Positions 1-7,014 are shown, counted from the first letter of the stretch. The stretch: DNA of 11,021 nucleotides from an uncultured Eubacteriales bacterium (GCA_948815685.1 CAQJOC010000029.1:1-11021), one strand, 5' to 3'. Notes: generated by a model not told the origin, from the letters alone. Numbers and translations are program-made.

Positions 1-302
1 GATTAGTTTTCCCTCTTTTTTTATCTATCCTTTAATTAGAACTTTCAAAAATCAAAATATTGGGTTAAGGATAAATATAAAATAAAAAAATTTTGAGATT
101 CTGTTTATGAAAAATATCAGCTTTTTAATGTCTCAAGTTGATTTTGCGGGAATTTTATTCTAAAAAACAAAAATATTTTAATTTATCCTTATTATTGCTC
201 TTTTCTTCTTTTCTTGGTTTAGTTTTTAAGTTATTTAAATATAAACCTATACCCTGACTCTATACCGTTTCATAATATAATTTTAGTCCCACGTTTTTCA
301 AA
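1..302. other. Intergenic stretch, no gene seen
   Basis: This AT-rich stretch lies downstream of trpS and holds no convincing gene, RNA or GC-rich terminator hairpin. Two weak structures are visible: a perfect 10-bp inverted repeat (AAGGATAAAT at 67-76 and its complement at 181-190) with roughly 100 bp between the arms, and a 7-bp direct repeat CTATACC at 247-253 and 260-266. Both are short enough to be chance in DNA of this composition. A frame open from the left edge ends near base 84, but it shows no coding character. Confidence 0.5.
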
Positions 303-1328
303 TCAGTTTACTATAAATCCTATCTTTTCCTTTGCTCTTTTTAAAGTGTTCTCAGAAATTTCTAAAGCGGTTATAGCACTCTGTCTATATTTTTTCTGTA
401 AATACTCTTTATCAGAAATGTATTCTTTAAATTTTTCCTGAATCGGTAAAAGATTTGCAATAACGGATTCTGCCACAGCTGTTTTAAATACCCCATATCC
501 TTTACCTTCAAACTCTTTTTCTATTTCATCAAAGGTTTTGTTCTCAAATGTAGAATAAATGTTCATTAAATTGTTAATCCCAGTCTTTTCTTCAGGAGTA
601 AACTTCACCTGTGTCCCTGAATCTGTAACCGCCCTTTTGAATTTCTTTATTATTGTATCTTGACTGTCCGTTAGAAATATACAAGCATTTGGATTCAATT
701 CTGATTTTGACATTTTGGACTTAGGATTTTGCAGTGACATAATTCTTGCTCCCGTTTTAGGAATAAAAGCTTCAGGTACCACAAAAGTTTCTCCGTATAT
801 TCCATTAAATCTTTGGGCAATGTTTCTTGTAAGTTCCACATGTTGCTTTTGGTCTTCTCCTACGGGAATTAAATCTGCTCCGTAAAGAAGTATATCTGCC
901 GCCATTAATGCAGGATAAGAAAAAAGTCCCGCATTTATGTTATCGGTATATTTTTTTGATTTATCTTTAAACTGTGTCATTCTGCTAAGTTCGCCGAATT
1001 GAGTATAACAATCAAGTATCCAGGCAAGTTCCGAGTGCGTATGAACATGGCTCTGTATGAAAAATAAGCTTTTTTCCGGATTGATACCACAAGCCAACAG
1101 TAATGCATATAATTCTATTGTATTTTTGCGAAAATTTTCAGGATTTTGCCGGACAGTTATTGTATGTAAATCAGCAAGTGCAAAGATACATTTGTAATTC
1201 TCTTGAAGTTCGGACCAATTTTTAATCGCACCTAAATAATTACCCAGTGTCATGGCTCCGCTTGGCTGAATTGCACTAAAAATAGTCTCTTTATTTTTTT
1301 TATATTCATTTCCTTTTTTTGCTTCCAT
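303..1328 (-). CDS. trpS: Tryptophan--tRNA ligase (TrpRS)
   Basis: Cytoplasmic class I aminoacyl-tRNA synthetase that charges tRNA-Trp with tryptophan using ATP. The 341 residues match the family's usual length (about 330). The HIGH-equivalent motif is PSGAMTLGNYLG at residues 22-33 (TLGN form) and the KMSKS loop is exact at 205-209. The conserved block LMAADILLY (141-149) contains D145, which aligns with the tryptophan-contacting aspartate of Bacillus-type TrpRS, and DLIPVGEDQKQHVELTR follows at 152-168. I chose the ATG at 1328, with AAGAAG eight bases upstream. A TTG at 1346 would add six residues (MKEDGI) but lacks a good Shine-Dalgarno. Even from 1328, the N-terminus has about 10 more lysine-rich residues before the catalytic core than usual. 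No T-box leader is visible upstream, although many Firmicute trpS genes have one. A TATAAT lies at 1363-1368 on the same strand without a good -35. It appears to be a single-gene unit. Confidence 0.97.
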   Translation of the reverse strand: MEAKKGNEYKKNKETIFSAIQPSGAMTLGNYLGAIKNWSELQENYKCIFALADLHTITVRQNPENFRKNTIELYALLLACGINPEKSLFFIQSHVHTHSELAWILDCYTQFGELSRMTQFKDKSKKYTDNINAGLFSYPALMAADILLYGADLIPVGEDQKQHVELTRNIAQRFNGIYGETFVVPEAFIPKTGARIMSLQNPKSKMSKSELNPNACIFLTDSQDTIIKKFKRAVTDSGTQVKFTPEEKTGINNLMNIYSTFENKTFDEIEKEFEGKGYGVFKTAVAESVIANLLPIQEKFKEYISDKEYLQKKYRQSAITALEISENTLKRAKEKIGFIVN

Positions 1329-1464
1329 TATTCCATCTTCTTTCAACTTTATGTATGTATTTATTATAATTTGCCTTATCCATTTTCCCTTATTTCTACG
1401 TCTTTTTTATAAATTTTAAATAATTTTCACCTCAGACATTTTTTTTATTAAAAAAATTACTTAC
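1329..1464. other. trpS leader and upstream region
   Basis: This short AT-rich region precedes trpS. A perfect TATAAT (minus strand, 1363-1368) could be its -10, but 16-18 bases upstream there is only AAGGGA-like sequence, a poor -35, so promoter assignment is tentative. No T-box consensus (TGGAACCGCG-like), stem-loop array or other riboswitch feature is seen. The 5' untranslated leader would be about 30 bases, too short for a T-box. Confidence 0.35.
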
Positions 1465-1676
1465 TTAGGGCTTGTCTAGGACTTGTCTGAAAAATAAAAA
1501 ATAGCTAAAGTGGGAATAATTGGTAGATACGAAAAATATTGCTCAGGTGAAAGTTTGGTATAAAATTCAAACTTTTTTATAAGCTAAATTCTTGTCTCTC
1601 TGGAATCATTTATTGGGGGGGGATTTATGAATTAGCTAAAATATATAGTTTGTTTTATTTTTTAGACAAGGCCTAA
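1465..1676 (-). mobile_element. MITE-like element or internally deleted insertion sequence
   Basis: A 212-bp non-genic segment is bounded by 13-bp terminal inverted repeats, TTAGGGCTTGTCT at 1465-1477 and the complement of TTAGGCCTTGTCT at 1664-1676 (12 of 13 match). Similarity continues inward: both ends read CTTGTCT, then A-rich sequence, then TAGCTAA. The left end carries an extra tandem 11-bp unit (AGGGCTTGTCT then AGGACTTGTCT, 1467-1488). No clear target-site duplication is found beyond a possible TA. On the minus strand an ATG sits at 1609, 67 bases inside the right end. A separate frame from about 1580 to a TAG at 1476-1478 encodes about 34 residues including SPEQYFSYLPIIPTLAIFYF and stops inside the left inverted repeat. 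That arrangement would suit an IS reduced to its transposase start and end. A related right half occurs at 7220-7291. The family is not recognised. Confidence 0.6.
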
Positions 1677-1744
1677 ACTAAAAATAAAAACTAAGAATTT
1701 TTGTAAATTTAAAAATATTAAAAACGCAAAATATGGGTTATTTT

Positions 1745-2770
1745 TTATAATTTTTCTTTTAATCTGTTTACAAGTACAGTCCCAGGATAATACCAAGAAA
1801 GAATTTGCTTGTAATCTGCTCCCTGTTTTGCCATAAACTGTGCCCCGTATTGGCTCATTCCCACTCCGTGCCCATATCCCTTTACTTTAAATATAAACTT
1901 CCCGTTTTGATAATTAACGTCGAAAGCTGCTGAACGAAGTGAAAACATCGTCCTTATTTCTCTCCCTGTGGTTTTATGAGAACAAACTGTTAAGCTTTTA
2001 ACCGTTCCCGCTTGCGTTTTTTCAATATCTTTTATCCAAGTTGATGGATCCCCTTCAAAATTTGAATCTAGCCAAGACTTTTTTATTGTTTCTTTAAAGT
2101 CTTCCGAACTTATTTCCGCATAAGTCTCATAACCTTGTGCCTGCTTGTCTCCCGGACTTGAAACATTTGTAAGATACCTAACTTCGCCTCCGAATACATC
2201 TTTGGAACTTTCCGTTTCACCGGAAGACATCGCATGATAAACAGCCAATATAAGATTACCATCATCTTCTAAAACTTCTCCAAAAACACTGTCCACTGCG
2301 TTTTTTATTTTTCCATATCTTTCTTCAAATTTTTCTCCCCACTTAGCTTTTAGCTGCTCAGATGACACATAGTATTTCCATTTTTTCGAGTCTACACTGA
2401 TTTCCGCCTGCCCCTCTCCATTTTTTTTTCTGAATTCTTCTCTTGCCCTGCTAAAATATGTATATGCTGCTACAGCTTGCGCTTTCAAAGCTTCCGTTTC
2501 AAATGAAACAGGCATTTCCGTTGCAACAGTTCCGTATATAAGCTCCTTTTCGGGAATCTTAAAATTTTTTTCCGTTCCTTCATCAAAAATATAAAAATAG
2601 CCTTCACCGCTTACCTTTGCCCTTTCACCTATGATCCCTCCTTTTTTATTCTCTTTCTTATTTAATGCAACAGGCAAAAGAGGAATAAAAACCATCAGCA
2701 AAAGCATAATTATCAATAAAAATAAAAATTTTTTTAACTCAGACGACACTTTGTTATCCACTTCCCACAC
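1745..2770 (-). CDS. spoIID: Stage II sporulation protein D (SpoIID), peptidoglycan lytic transglycosylase
   Basis: Membrane-anchored lytic transglycosylase made in the mother cell. With SpoIIP and SpoIIM it drives peptidoglycan remodelling during engulfment of the forespore. The 341 residues match Bacillus SpoIID (about 343). One membrane helix lies at about 14-34, with a short cytoplasmic N-terminus and the domain outside. The catalytic glutamate is E85 in VATEMPVSFE. Other hallmarks are ALKAQAVAAYTY (94-105), YHAMSSGETESSKDVFGG (178-195) and GYGHGVGMSQYGAQ (298-311). The start is GTG at 2770, with GAGG five bases upstream; a second GTG three codons in is less well placed. A sigma-E-like promoter lies at 2832-2862, as expected for this regulon. 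Its usual partners spoIIP and spoIIM are not in the window, and no terminator hairpin is clear downstream. Paralogous SpoIID/LytB-domain amidase enhancers are an alternative, but length and motifs favour true SpoIID. Confidence 0.96.
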   Translation of the reverse strand: MWEVDNKVSSELKKFLFLLIIMLLLMVFIPLLPVALNKKENKKGGIIGERAKVSGEGYFYIFDEGTEKNFKIPEKELIYGTVATEMPVSFETEALKAQAVAAYTYFSRAREEFRKKNGEGQAEISVDSKKWKYYVSSEQLKAKWGEKFEERYGKIKNAVDSVFGEVLEDDGNLILAVYHAMSSGETESSKDVFGGEVRYLTNVSSPGDKQAQGYETYAEISSEDFKETIKKSWLDSNFEGDPSTWIKDIEKTQAGTVKSLTVCSHKTTGREIRTMFSLRSAAFDVNYQNGKFIFKVKGYGHGVGMSQYGAQFMAKQGADYKQILSWYYPGTVLVNRLKEKL

Positions 2771-2796
2771 AAAATCCTCAAATACCCCTGACTACC

Positions 2797-2825
2797 TTGA
2801 CTTTTAACTTACATAAAGATATAAT
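2797..2825 (+). promoter_or_regulatory. Sigma-A-type promoter of the divergent membrane-protein gene
   Basis: TTGACT at 2797-2802 and a perfect TATAAT at 2820-2825 are separated by exactly 17 bases, a near-consensus housekeeping promoter firing rightwards. Transcription would begin near 2832, about 80 bases before the ATG at 2913. The -10 sits in an AT palindrome (ATATAATTATAT) and abuts the sigma-E-like promoter of spoIID on the other strand. Confidence 0.7.
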
Positions 2826-2831
2826 TATATA

Positions 2832-2862
2832 ATCAGTATGCGGTTACACAAATAAATATGAC
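2832..2862 (-). promoter_or_regulatory. spoIID: Sigma-E-like promoter of spoIID
   Basis: Read on the minus strand, GTCATATT (2855-2862) is followed after 14 bases by CATACTGAT (2832-2840). The Bacillus sigma-E consensus is approximately a -35 of GTCATATT, a 13-15 base spacer and a -10 of CATACAAT. The -35 matches throughout and the -10 matches in its first five bases. The predicted start, near 2825, leaves a leader of about 55 bases before the GTG of spoIID. spoIID is a known sigma-E gene in Bacillus, so the match has independent support. Confidence 0.72.
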
Positions 2863-2912
2863 TTTTAAACGGTGTGCTACAGCTTCTTATAAATTTTTCG
2901 GGAGGTTTTTTT

Positions 2913-3683
2913 ATGAAATTAAAATTTTTGTGGCCTTTGTTTATCGTTGTTTCGTTTATTTTAGTGCCTGTAAAAATATTTGCTTCTTTTACGGGTTCGG
3001 GTTTCGATAAATCGACCGAATTTTTTATTATTTCCATGATTGCTATGATATCTTTTTTTGTATTTGCATTTTTTTATTCAAAACATAATTTAAAAACTTA
3101 TGAAATAAACAAAAATCCTTATCTTGGAATATCAAGCTTATTAGTGGGGAGCTCATTTATTTGGTATACTGTAGGATTGATAACCTCACATACTTCTTCT
3201 GATGCATTTTTTCAAAATTTATTTTCTCTTGTATTTGCTATCGCCTCTGGTATAGCTTTTTTGTTTATCGCTTTGAGTTATTTTTTCGGAAAAAACAAAA
3301 TTTCACAAATCCCTGTTTTGATATTTTTTCCGATTTTTTGGTATGTTTCTAAAATGGTTTCGTTTTTATCTATTTCCGACAGCACTCCCGACCAATATGA
3401 GGTTGCAATGTGTTCGTTTATTTTATTGTTCCTTCTTAATCAAATTAAAATATTTGTTAAAATTCCCGGAGGCAAAAATACAATAAAAAAGCTTTTGATG
3501 TTTGGATTCCCTGCTGTTGTCACGTCTTTGATGTTTTGTATCCCTGAAATTTCATCGGAAATACAGTCATTTTCAGATACCATGAATCCCATCAGTTTGT
3601 CTTCTTTATTTATACAAATTACAGTTAGCATATACATATGCTTTACCCTTATAAACATTCGAAGCCAAATGGAATTAGACTGA
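2913..3683 (+). CDS. Uncharacterised multi-pass membrane protein, divergent from spoIID
   Basis: I do not recognise the family. The 256-residue product is very hydrophobic, with about eight predicted membrane segments (roughly 5-27, 36-55, 70-91, 103-125, 132-153, 164-183, 193-212, 229-249). Loops are short, with basic patches at 57-67 and 187-193. No transporter, kinase or enzymatic motif is seen, and the only cysteines are C167, C209 and C243, all in hydrophobic parts. The ATG at 2913 is chosen because GGGAGG lies seven bases upstream; the open frame extends 13 codons further to 2874 but without a ribosome site there. It has its own sigma-A-type promoter at 2797-2825, overlapping that of spoIID on the other strand, which would couple the two divergent genes. 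No strong terminator follows. That it is a real gene is well supported; its function is unknown. Confidence 0.85.
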   Translation: MKLKFLWPLFIVVSFILVPVKIFASFTGSGFDKSTEFFIISMIAMISFFVFAFFYSKHNLKTYEINKNPYLGISSLLVGSSFIWYTVGLITSHTSSDAFFQNLFSLVFAIASGIAFLFIALSYFFGKNKISQIPVLIFFPIFWYVSKMVSFLSISDSTPDQYEVAMCSFILLFLLNQIKIFVKIPGGKNTIKKLLMFGFPAVVTSLMFCIPEISSEIQSFSDTMNPISLSSLFIQITVSIYICFTLINIRSQMELD

Positions 3684-3740
3684 TTTGTATGGTTTATTTT
3701 GGGTCAAACAATAACTTCTCAAAAACATTTCTACAAAAAA

Positions 3741-3793
3741 ACGAATAAAGTTTTTATTTTTTATTATTTCTTATTCTTTTTACGAATAAAGTT
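3741..3793. repeat. 12-bp direct repeat pair upstream of the symporter
   Basis: ACGAATAAAGTT occurs at 3741-3752 and again at 3782-3793, 41 bases apart start to start, about four helical turns. The second copy is also part of a dyad, TTATTC (3771-3776) and GAATAA (3784-3789). The pair lies 60-110 bases upstream of the symporter promoter's -35, so it could be a regulator site or just the 3' region of the preceding gene. The sequence is AT-rich, so chance cannot be excluded. Confidence 0.35.
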
Positions 3794-3840
3794 AATAGTG
3801 TTTGTCTCTAATGCCGGTGAAGAATAAATAATAAAACGTA

Positions 3841-3853
3841 AAGATATAATCTT
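3841..3853. promoter_or_regulatory. Possible operator dyad overlapping the symporter -35
   Basis: AAGATATAATCTT is a 5-bp dyad (AAGAT/ATCTT) around a 3-base centre. Its last two bases are the first two of the -35 hexamer TTGATA. A looser inverted pair (AATAAAACG and CGTTTATT) flanks it. A repressor bound here would block the promoter, but the binding protein is unknown and the dyad is short. Confidence 0.3.
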
Positions 3854-3880
3854 GATAAGATAAATCGTTTATTATATAAA
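3852..3880 (+). promoter_or_regulatory. Sigma-A-type promoter of the sodium:solute symporter gene
   Basis: TTGATA (3852-3857) and TATAAA (3875-3880) are 17 bases apart, each one or two mismatches from consensus. Transcription would start near 3887, giving a leader of about 50 bases to the ATG at 3940. This indicates that the symporter is transcribed separately from the upstream membrane-protein gene. Confidence 0.6.
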
Positions 3881-3939
3881 AAATCCAATTGAAAATATCT
3901 ACGTTCAGGTTAATTATATTGCTGAGGAGTTTTGATTGA

Positions 3940-5343
3940 ATGTTGATTGATTTTACCATAGTTATAATTTACTTGACAGCTATTGTTTGTACAGGTTTAG
4001 TAGCTTCCAGAAAAAAGATTCAAAATATAAAAGAATTTTCATTATCAAGGAAAAAATATGGCATATTTGTCTTAGTCTCAACATTAAGTGCTGCATTTAT
4101 CGGTGGAGGATTTTCGACAGGAAATGCGGCGAAGGTCGCACAAATCGGAATAGGAAATATTTTTGCTCTTTATGGTTTTTCTGTGGCAGTAATATTAATT
4201 GGAAAATATGTAGTTCCAAATATAAAAAGTTTTAAAGATGTATCTTCTACAGGGGAGATTATGGGTAAATGTTATGGCAAAAATGCTCAAATTTTTACTG
4301 GAATATTTGCTTTTATAGTATGTGCCGGAATACTTGGAGCACAAATCAGTGCAATAAGCTACATATTTAACGTTTTTTTGGGGCTTGAACCTCTTTATGG
4401 ACTACTGATAGGAATATTTTGTGTGATTATATCTACTTCTTTCGGTGGAATGCAGTCGGTTGTTGCCACAGAAGTAATTCAATTTATTATCTTGATGATA
4501 GCCATGCCATTGCTTCTTATTTTTAGTGTAATAAAAACCGGAGGGATATCTAATATAATTGCACAAATACCTCAAGGACATTTTAATATATTTAATAAAG
4601 TCGGCCCTTTAGGATTATTTTCACTGTTTGTGTCATTTGCGGCAGGTGAATCCATGGTTCCTCCATATGTACAAAGGCTTCTAATGGGTAAAGATTTAAA
4701 AACTACTTCCAGAGCTACAGTTATAAGTGGCATTTTATCATTTCCGTTTTTTATGATAACCGGATTAATAGGACTGGTAGGAATTGTATATTTCAAAAAT
4801 CAAAATATCGATACAAATTCGGTCTTGCAAGCTATGATTAATTCGGTTGCACCTATAGGCATTAGAGGATTTTTAATCGCAGGAACACTTTCAATCGTAA
4901 TGTCTAGTGCAAGTTCGTTTTTAAACAGTGCATCAGTAGAATTAGTCAATAATGTATGGATACCTATTTTTGATCAAAAAGAAGTTTTTCACAAGTCGGT
5001 TTTGCTTGTCAGGTTAGTAAACGTTTTAACGGGAATAATCGCTGCAATGTTCGCACTTTTAGTCCCAAATGTTTTAGACATTTTAGTATATTCATATTCT
5101 TTTTGGAGCCCAATAATTTTGGTTCCTTTACTTGCAGCACTTATGGGAAAAAAGACTATCCCCATTGCTTTTTATATTTCAATGATTTCCGGAATTTTTG
5201 CAATGCTTTTAGGTAATTTCTTTCTGTCGCCATTTAATATTGACGGAAGTGTAATAGGAATAGCTACCAATATGATAACATTTTGTTTAGCTACTAAGTT
5301 TTTCAGTAATGGCATTGCCAAAGAACAATCAATTATAGGTTAA
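3940..5343 (+). CDS. Sodium:solute symporter family (SSF) protein
   Basis: A secondary transporter that should couple uptake of an organic solute to the sodium gradient across the cytoplasmic membrane. The 467 residues form about 13 hydrophobic segments, as in the LeuT-fold SSF family. Family marks include the glycine-rich AAFIGGGFSTGNA (51-63) of the first core helix, FGGMQSVVATEVIQ (168-181), PPYVQRLLMGKD (241-252), and the Na2-site helix TLSIVMSSASSFLNSAS (316-332). In that helix many members have SSADS; here it is SSASS, so the acidic residue is missing although the serines and small residues proposed to bind sodium remain. ATG at 3940 has GAGGAG ten bases upstream. The substrate cannot be read from sequence: SSF members carry amino acids, sugars, pantothenate, sialic acid or carboxylates, and no catabolic genes flank it. 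It is a single gene with its own promoter, convergent with the LRR gene. Confidence 0.93.
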   Translation: MLIDFTIVIIYLTAIVCTGLVASRKKIQNIKEFSLSRKKYGIFVLVSTLSAAFIGGGFSTGNAAKVAQIGIGNIFALYGFSVAVILIGKYVVPNIKSFKDVSSTGEIMGKCYGKNAQIFTGIFAFIVCAGILGAQISAISYIFNVFLGLEPLYGLLIGIFCVIISTSFGGMQSVVATEVIQFIILMIAMPLLLIFSVIKTGGISNIIAQIPQGHFNIFNKVGPLGLFSLFVSFAAGESMVPPYVQRLLMGKDLKTTSRATVISGILSFPFFMITGLIGLVGIVYFKNQNIDTNSVLQAMINSVAPIGIRGFLIAGTLSIVMSSASSFLNSASVELVNNVWIPIFDQKEVFHKSVLLVRLVNVLTGIIAAMFALLVPNVLDILVYSYSFWSPIILVPLLAALMGKKTIPIAFYISMISGIFAMLLGNFFLSPFNIDGSVIGIATNMITFCLATKFFSNGIAKEQSIIG

Positions 5344-5370
5344 AAATTTAAGAATATAAACATAGCAATT

Positions 5371-5479
5371 GCAGTTAAAAGGGGAAATCACATTCCTGAA
5401 TAAGATATTATATACTTATATTGAATAATATGAATTATTTTTATATTTAAAAAACATGTTTACCCATCTTTTTAACTGC
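5371..5479. repeat. Long-loop inverted repeat between convergent genes
   Basis: GCAGTTAAAA at 5371-5380 is perfectly complementary to 5470-5479. With small gaps the arms continue inward (GGGGAAA against TTTACCC). The enclosed DNA is about 90 bases and AT-rich, without coding signs. The size would suit a decayed MITE-like element or a structured 3' end of the symporter transcript. No target duplication or second copy is seen in this window. Confidence 0.35.
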
Positions 5480-5521
5480 GTTTTCTATAAAATAACTTAA
5501 AACCTGTGCAACATTTCATAA

Positions 5522-5562
5522 AATAAAAAAACTAAAAGCGACCCGGACAAATGCCCAGGTCG
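5522..5562 (-). terminator. Intrinsic terminator of the LRR protein gene
   Basis: On the minus strand, CGACCTGG (5555-5562) pairs with CCGGGTCG (5539-5546) around an eight-base loop, with all eight pairs formed if one G-U wobble is allowed. A T-rich tract (TTTTAGTTTTTTT) follows at once. The wobble forms on the minus-strand transcript (on the plus strand it is a C-A mismatch) and the T-run lies on that side. This shows that the hairpin serves the leftward LRR gene, about 48 bases past its stop, and not the symporter. Confidence 0.85.
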
Positions 5563-5610
5563 TATAGTAAGATTTTTAATAAATATTCTTCCCAAACAGC
5601 AGTTGAAATA

Positions 5611-6984
5611 TTACGGAAATGGATAATTCATAGGAATGGGATTATAATAACGAATTTGACAAGATTCTTCGCCTCGACCAGGATCTCCACCAAACCTAAA
5701 ATCTGGCTGCGGACGAGCCTTCTGAATTTCAGGGCCCCAAATATTAGTAGGATCAAATACCGAATCAACACAAGTACAAGCAGGAATCAAAAAAGGCTGC
5801 CCTGTCCTATTAAATGAGTTTCGAATCTGTTGATCAAGGGAAGGAGCAAAGTCCGGACCAGGATCATTTCCCGGCATGATATTTATATTTCCAAAAGCTC
5901 GTTCACCAAGAAATTGTAAATTGCTTGAACCGTCCTGAGCTCCCGGAAACTTTACACTGTGACTGCCACCATGTATTGTGCTATTATCAAAACAATGATT
6001 ACCGACATATACGCAAGATTTCGGTATTACAATATCACAATCAAAATTAGACCTATGAAAAGTATAATCATTTAAGGAAGTAATATTTGGGGGAATATTT
6101 TTAAAACGATTACCGCCACACGCAAAAGCTGCTTTACCTATATATTTTACAGTATTTGGAAATTCCGAAAATACAGCATGGCAATTTATGAAAGCTCTCT
6201 CCCCTATTGATTCCAAACCTTCAGGAAATATGATTTCTCCAAAAAGATTTGTGCAATTTTCAAAGCAGCTGTTACCTATTTTTTTACAATTTTTAGGCAA
6301 AGTAATATCTCTGAGTGACTGATTGCCCCTAAAAAGATTTTCGGGTAATTCTGTGATATTATCATTAAATTCCACTTTGCTGAAATTACAATCTCTAAAA
6401 GCATCCGGGTGTATATTCCTGAAACACTTCGGAACTATAAAGGTACCATCAGGTCCGTCGGGTGCATATTTAGGCGCATTTGTAAATATTCTCACAAAAT
6501 CAGAATCCAATGTGTCCGATATCCTGCCATTGTTATATAATGTATAATAAGCAGCAAAGTCAATATTGCCGGATGCATCTATCAAATTATAATTAGGACA
6601 AATGAATACGTGTCTTAATAATCCAGATAATTTATCCCAATCTACTTTATTTATAATATCATCAGGCAAAACAAGCCCGACTATATCATAAGATAAGTTG
6701 TCAAAAGCATCCGACGCTACCGAATCAAAGCCATCAGGAATGAATAATATTCTGGTTCTGTTATCGACAAAATTACAAAACTTAAAATTAGAACAAAGTA
6801 TTCCTACAGCAGCTGCATCCAATTCTCCTCTGAATTCTTCCTGTTCTTCCTCTTCCCCCGGTCCTACCGCGTATACCTTGTTTATGTCTCTATTAAAATA
6901 CGGTACAGCTGATAGCATAGTCCCAAAAATCGCAGTTGCTGCTAATTTGCCAATAAAGCAAATTTTTGATTTTTTATTATTCAT
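5611..6984 (-). CDS. Secreted BspA-like leucine-rich repeat (LRR_5) protein
   Basis: A 457-residue exported protein of unknown partner; proteins of this repeat class usually act at the cell surface or outside the cell in binding. The N-terminus has lysines at 4, 5 and 7, a hydrophobic stretch at about 8-28, and a likely signal-peptidase site after NKVYA (39). An acidic run (EEEEQEE, 44-50) follows. The repeats have the BspA/LRR_5 pattern of 'xxIGxxAFxxCxxL...hxhPxx', for instance CFRNIHPDAFRDC (187-199), CKKIGNSCFENCTNL (233-247), LESIGERAFINC (257-268), VKYIGKAAF (279-287), VYVGNHCF (325-332) and LQFLGERAFGN (357-367). An earlier degenerate unit lies at about 81-110. The C-terminal 90 residues lack repeats and are rich in proline and glycine, with C403, C405 and C442. 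There is no LPXTG motif, C-terminal helix or obvious wall-binding domain, so release into the medium is likely. ATG at 6984 is preferred (AAAGGA ten bases upstream) over a TTG at 6990. Confidence 0.9.
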   Translation of the reverse strand: MNNKKSKICFIGKLAATAIFGTMLSAVPYFNRDINKVYAVGPGEEEEQEEFRGELDAAAVGILCSNFKFCNFVDNRTRILFIPDGFDSVASDAFDNLSYDIVGLVLPDDIINKVDWDKLSGLLRHVFICPNYNLIDASGNIDFAAYYTLYNNGRISDTLDSDFVRIFTNAPKYAPDGPDGTFIVPKCFRNIHPDAFRDCNFSKVEFNDNITELPENLFRGNQSLRDITLPKNCKKIGNSCFENCTNLFGEIIFPEGLESIGERAFINCHAVFSEFPNTVKYIGKAAFACGGNRFKNIPPNITSLNDYTFHRSNFDCDIVIPKSCVYVGNHCFDNSTIHGGSHSVKFPGAQDGSSNLQFLGERAFGNINIMPGNDPGPDFAPSLDQQIRNSFNRTGQPFLIPACTCVDSVFDPTNIWGPEIQKARPQPDFRFGGDPGRGEESCQIRYYNPIPMNYPFP

Positions 6985-7014
6985 AAGCAAAAATTCCTTT
7001 CATACATAATTTGT

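Noticed and set aside
67..190. Inverted repeat AAGGATAAAT as a third mobile element
   Set aside because: Only a 10-bp AT-rich arm with no terminal motif shared with the other elements; expected by chance at this composition.
1347..1744. T-box riboswitch for trpS
   Set aside because: Searched for the conserved T-box sequence and antiterminator on the minus strand; not present, and a mobile element fills much of the space.
2825..3037. 70-residue minus-strand frame opposite the start of the membrane-protein gene
   Set aside because: It lies across the divergent promoter region and antisense to a gene with a strong ribosome site; no ribosome site or coding character of its own.
3987..4235. 82-residue frame within the symporter gene
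   Set aside because: Shifted-frame shadow of the symporter; cysteine/isoleucine-rich with no ribosome site.
5551..5817. 88-residue plus-strand frame overlapping the end of the LRR gene
   Set aside because: It starts in the terminator hairpin and runs antisense to the well-supported secreted LRR protein; arginine/serine-rich shadow frame.
6698..7009. 103-residue plus-strand frame antisense to the LRR N-terminus
   Set aside because: Its apparent composition is the complement of the signal peptide and acidic run; no ribosome site.
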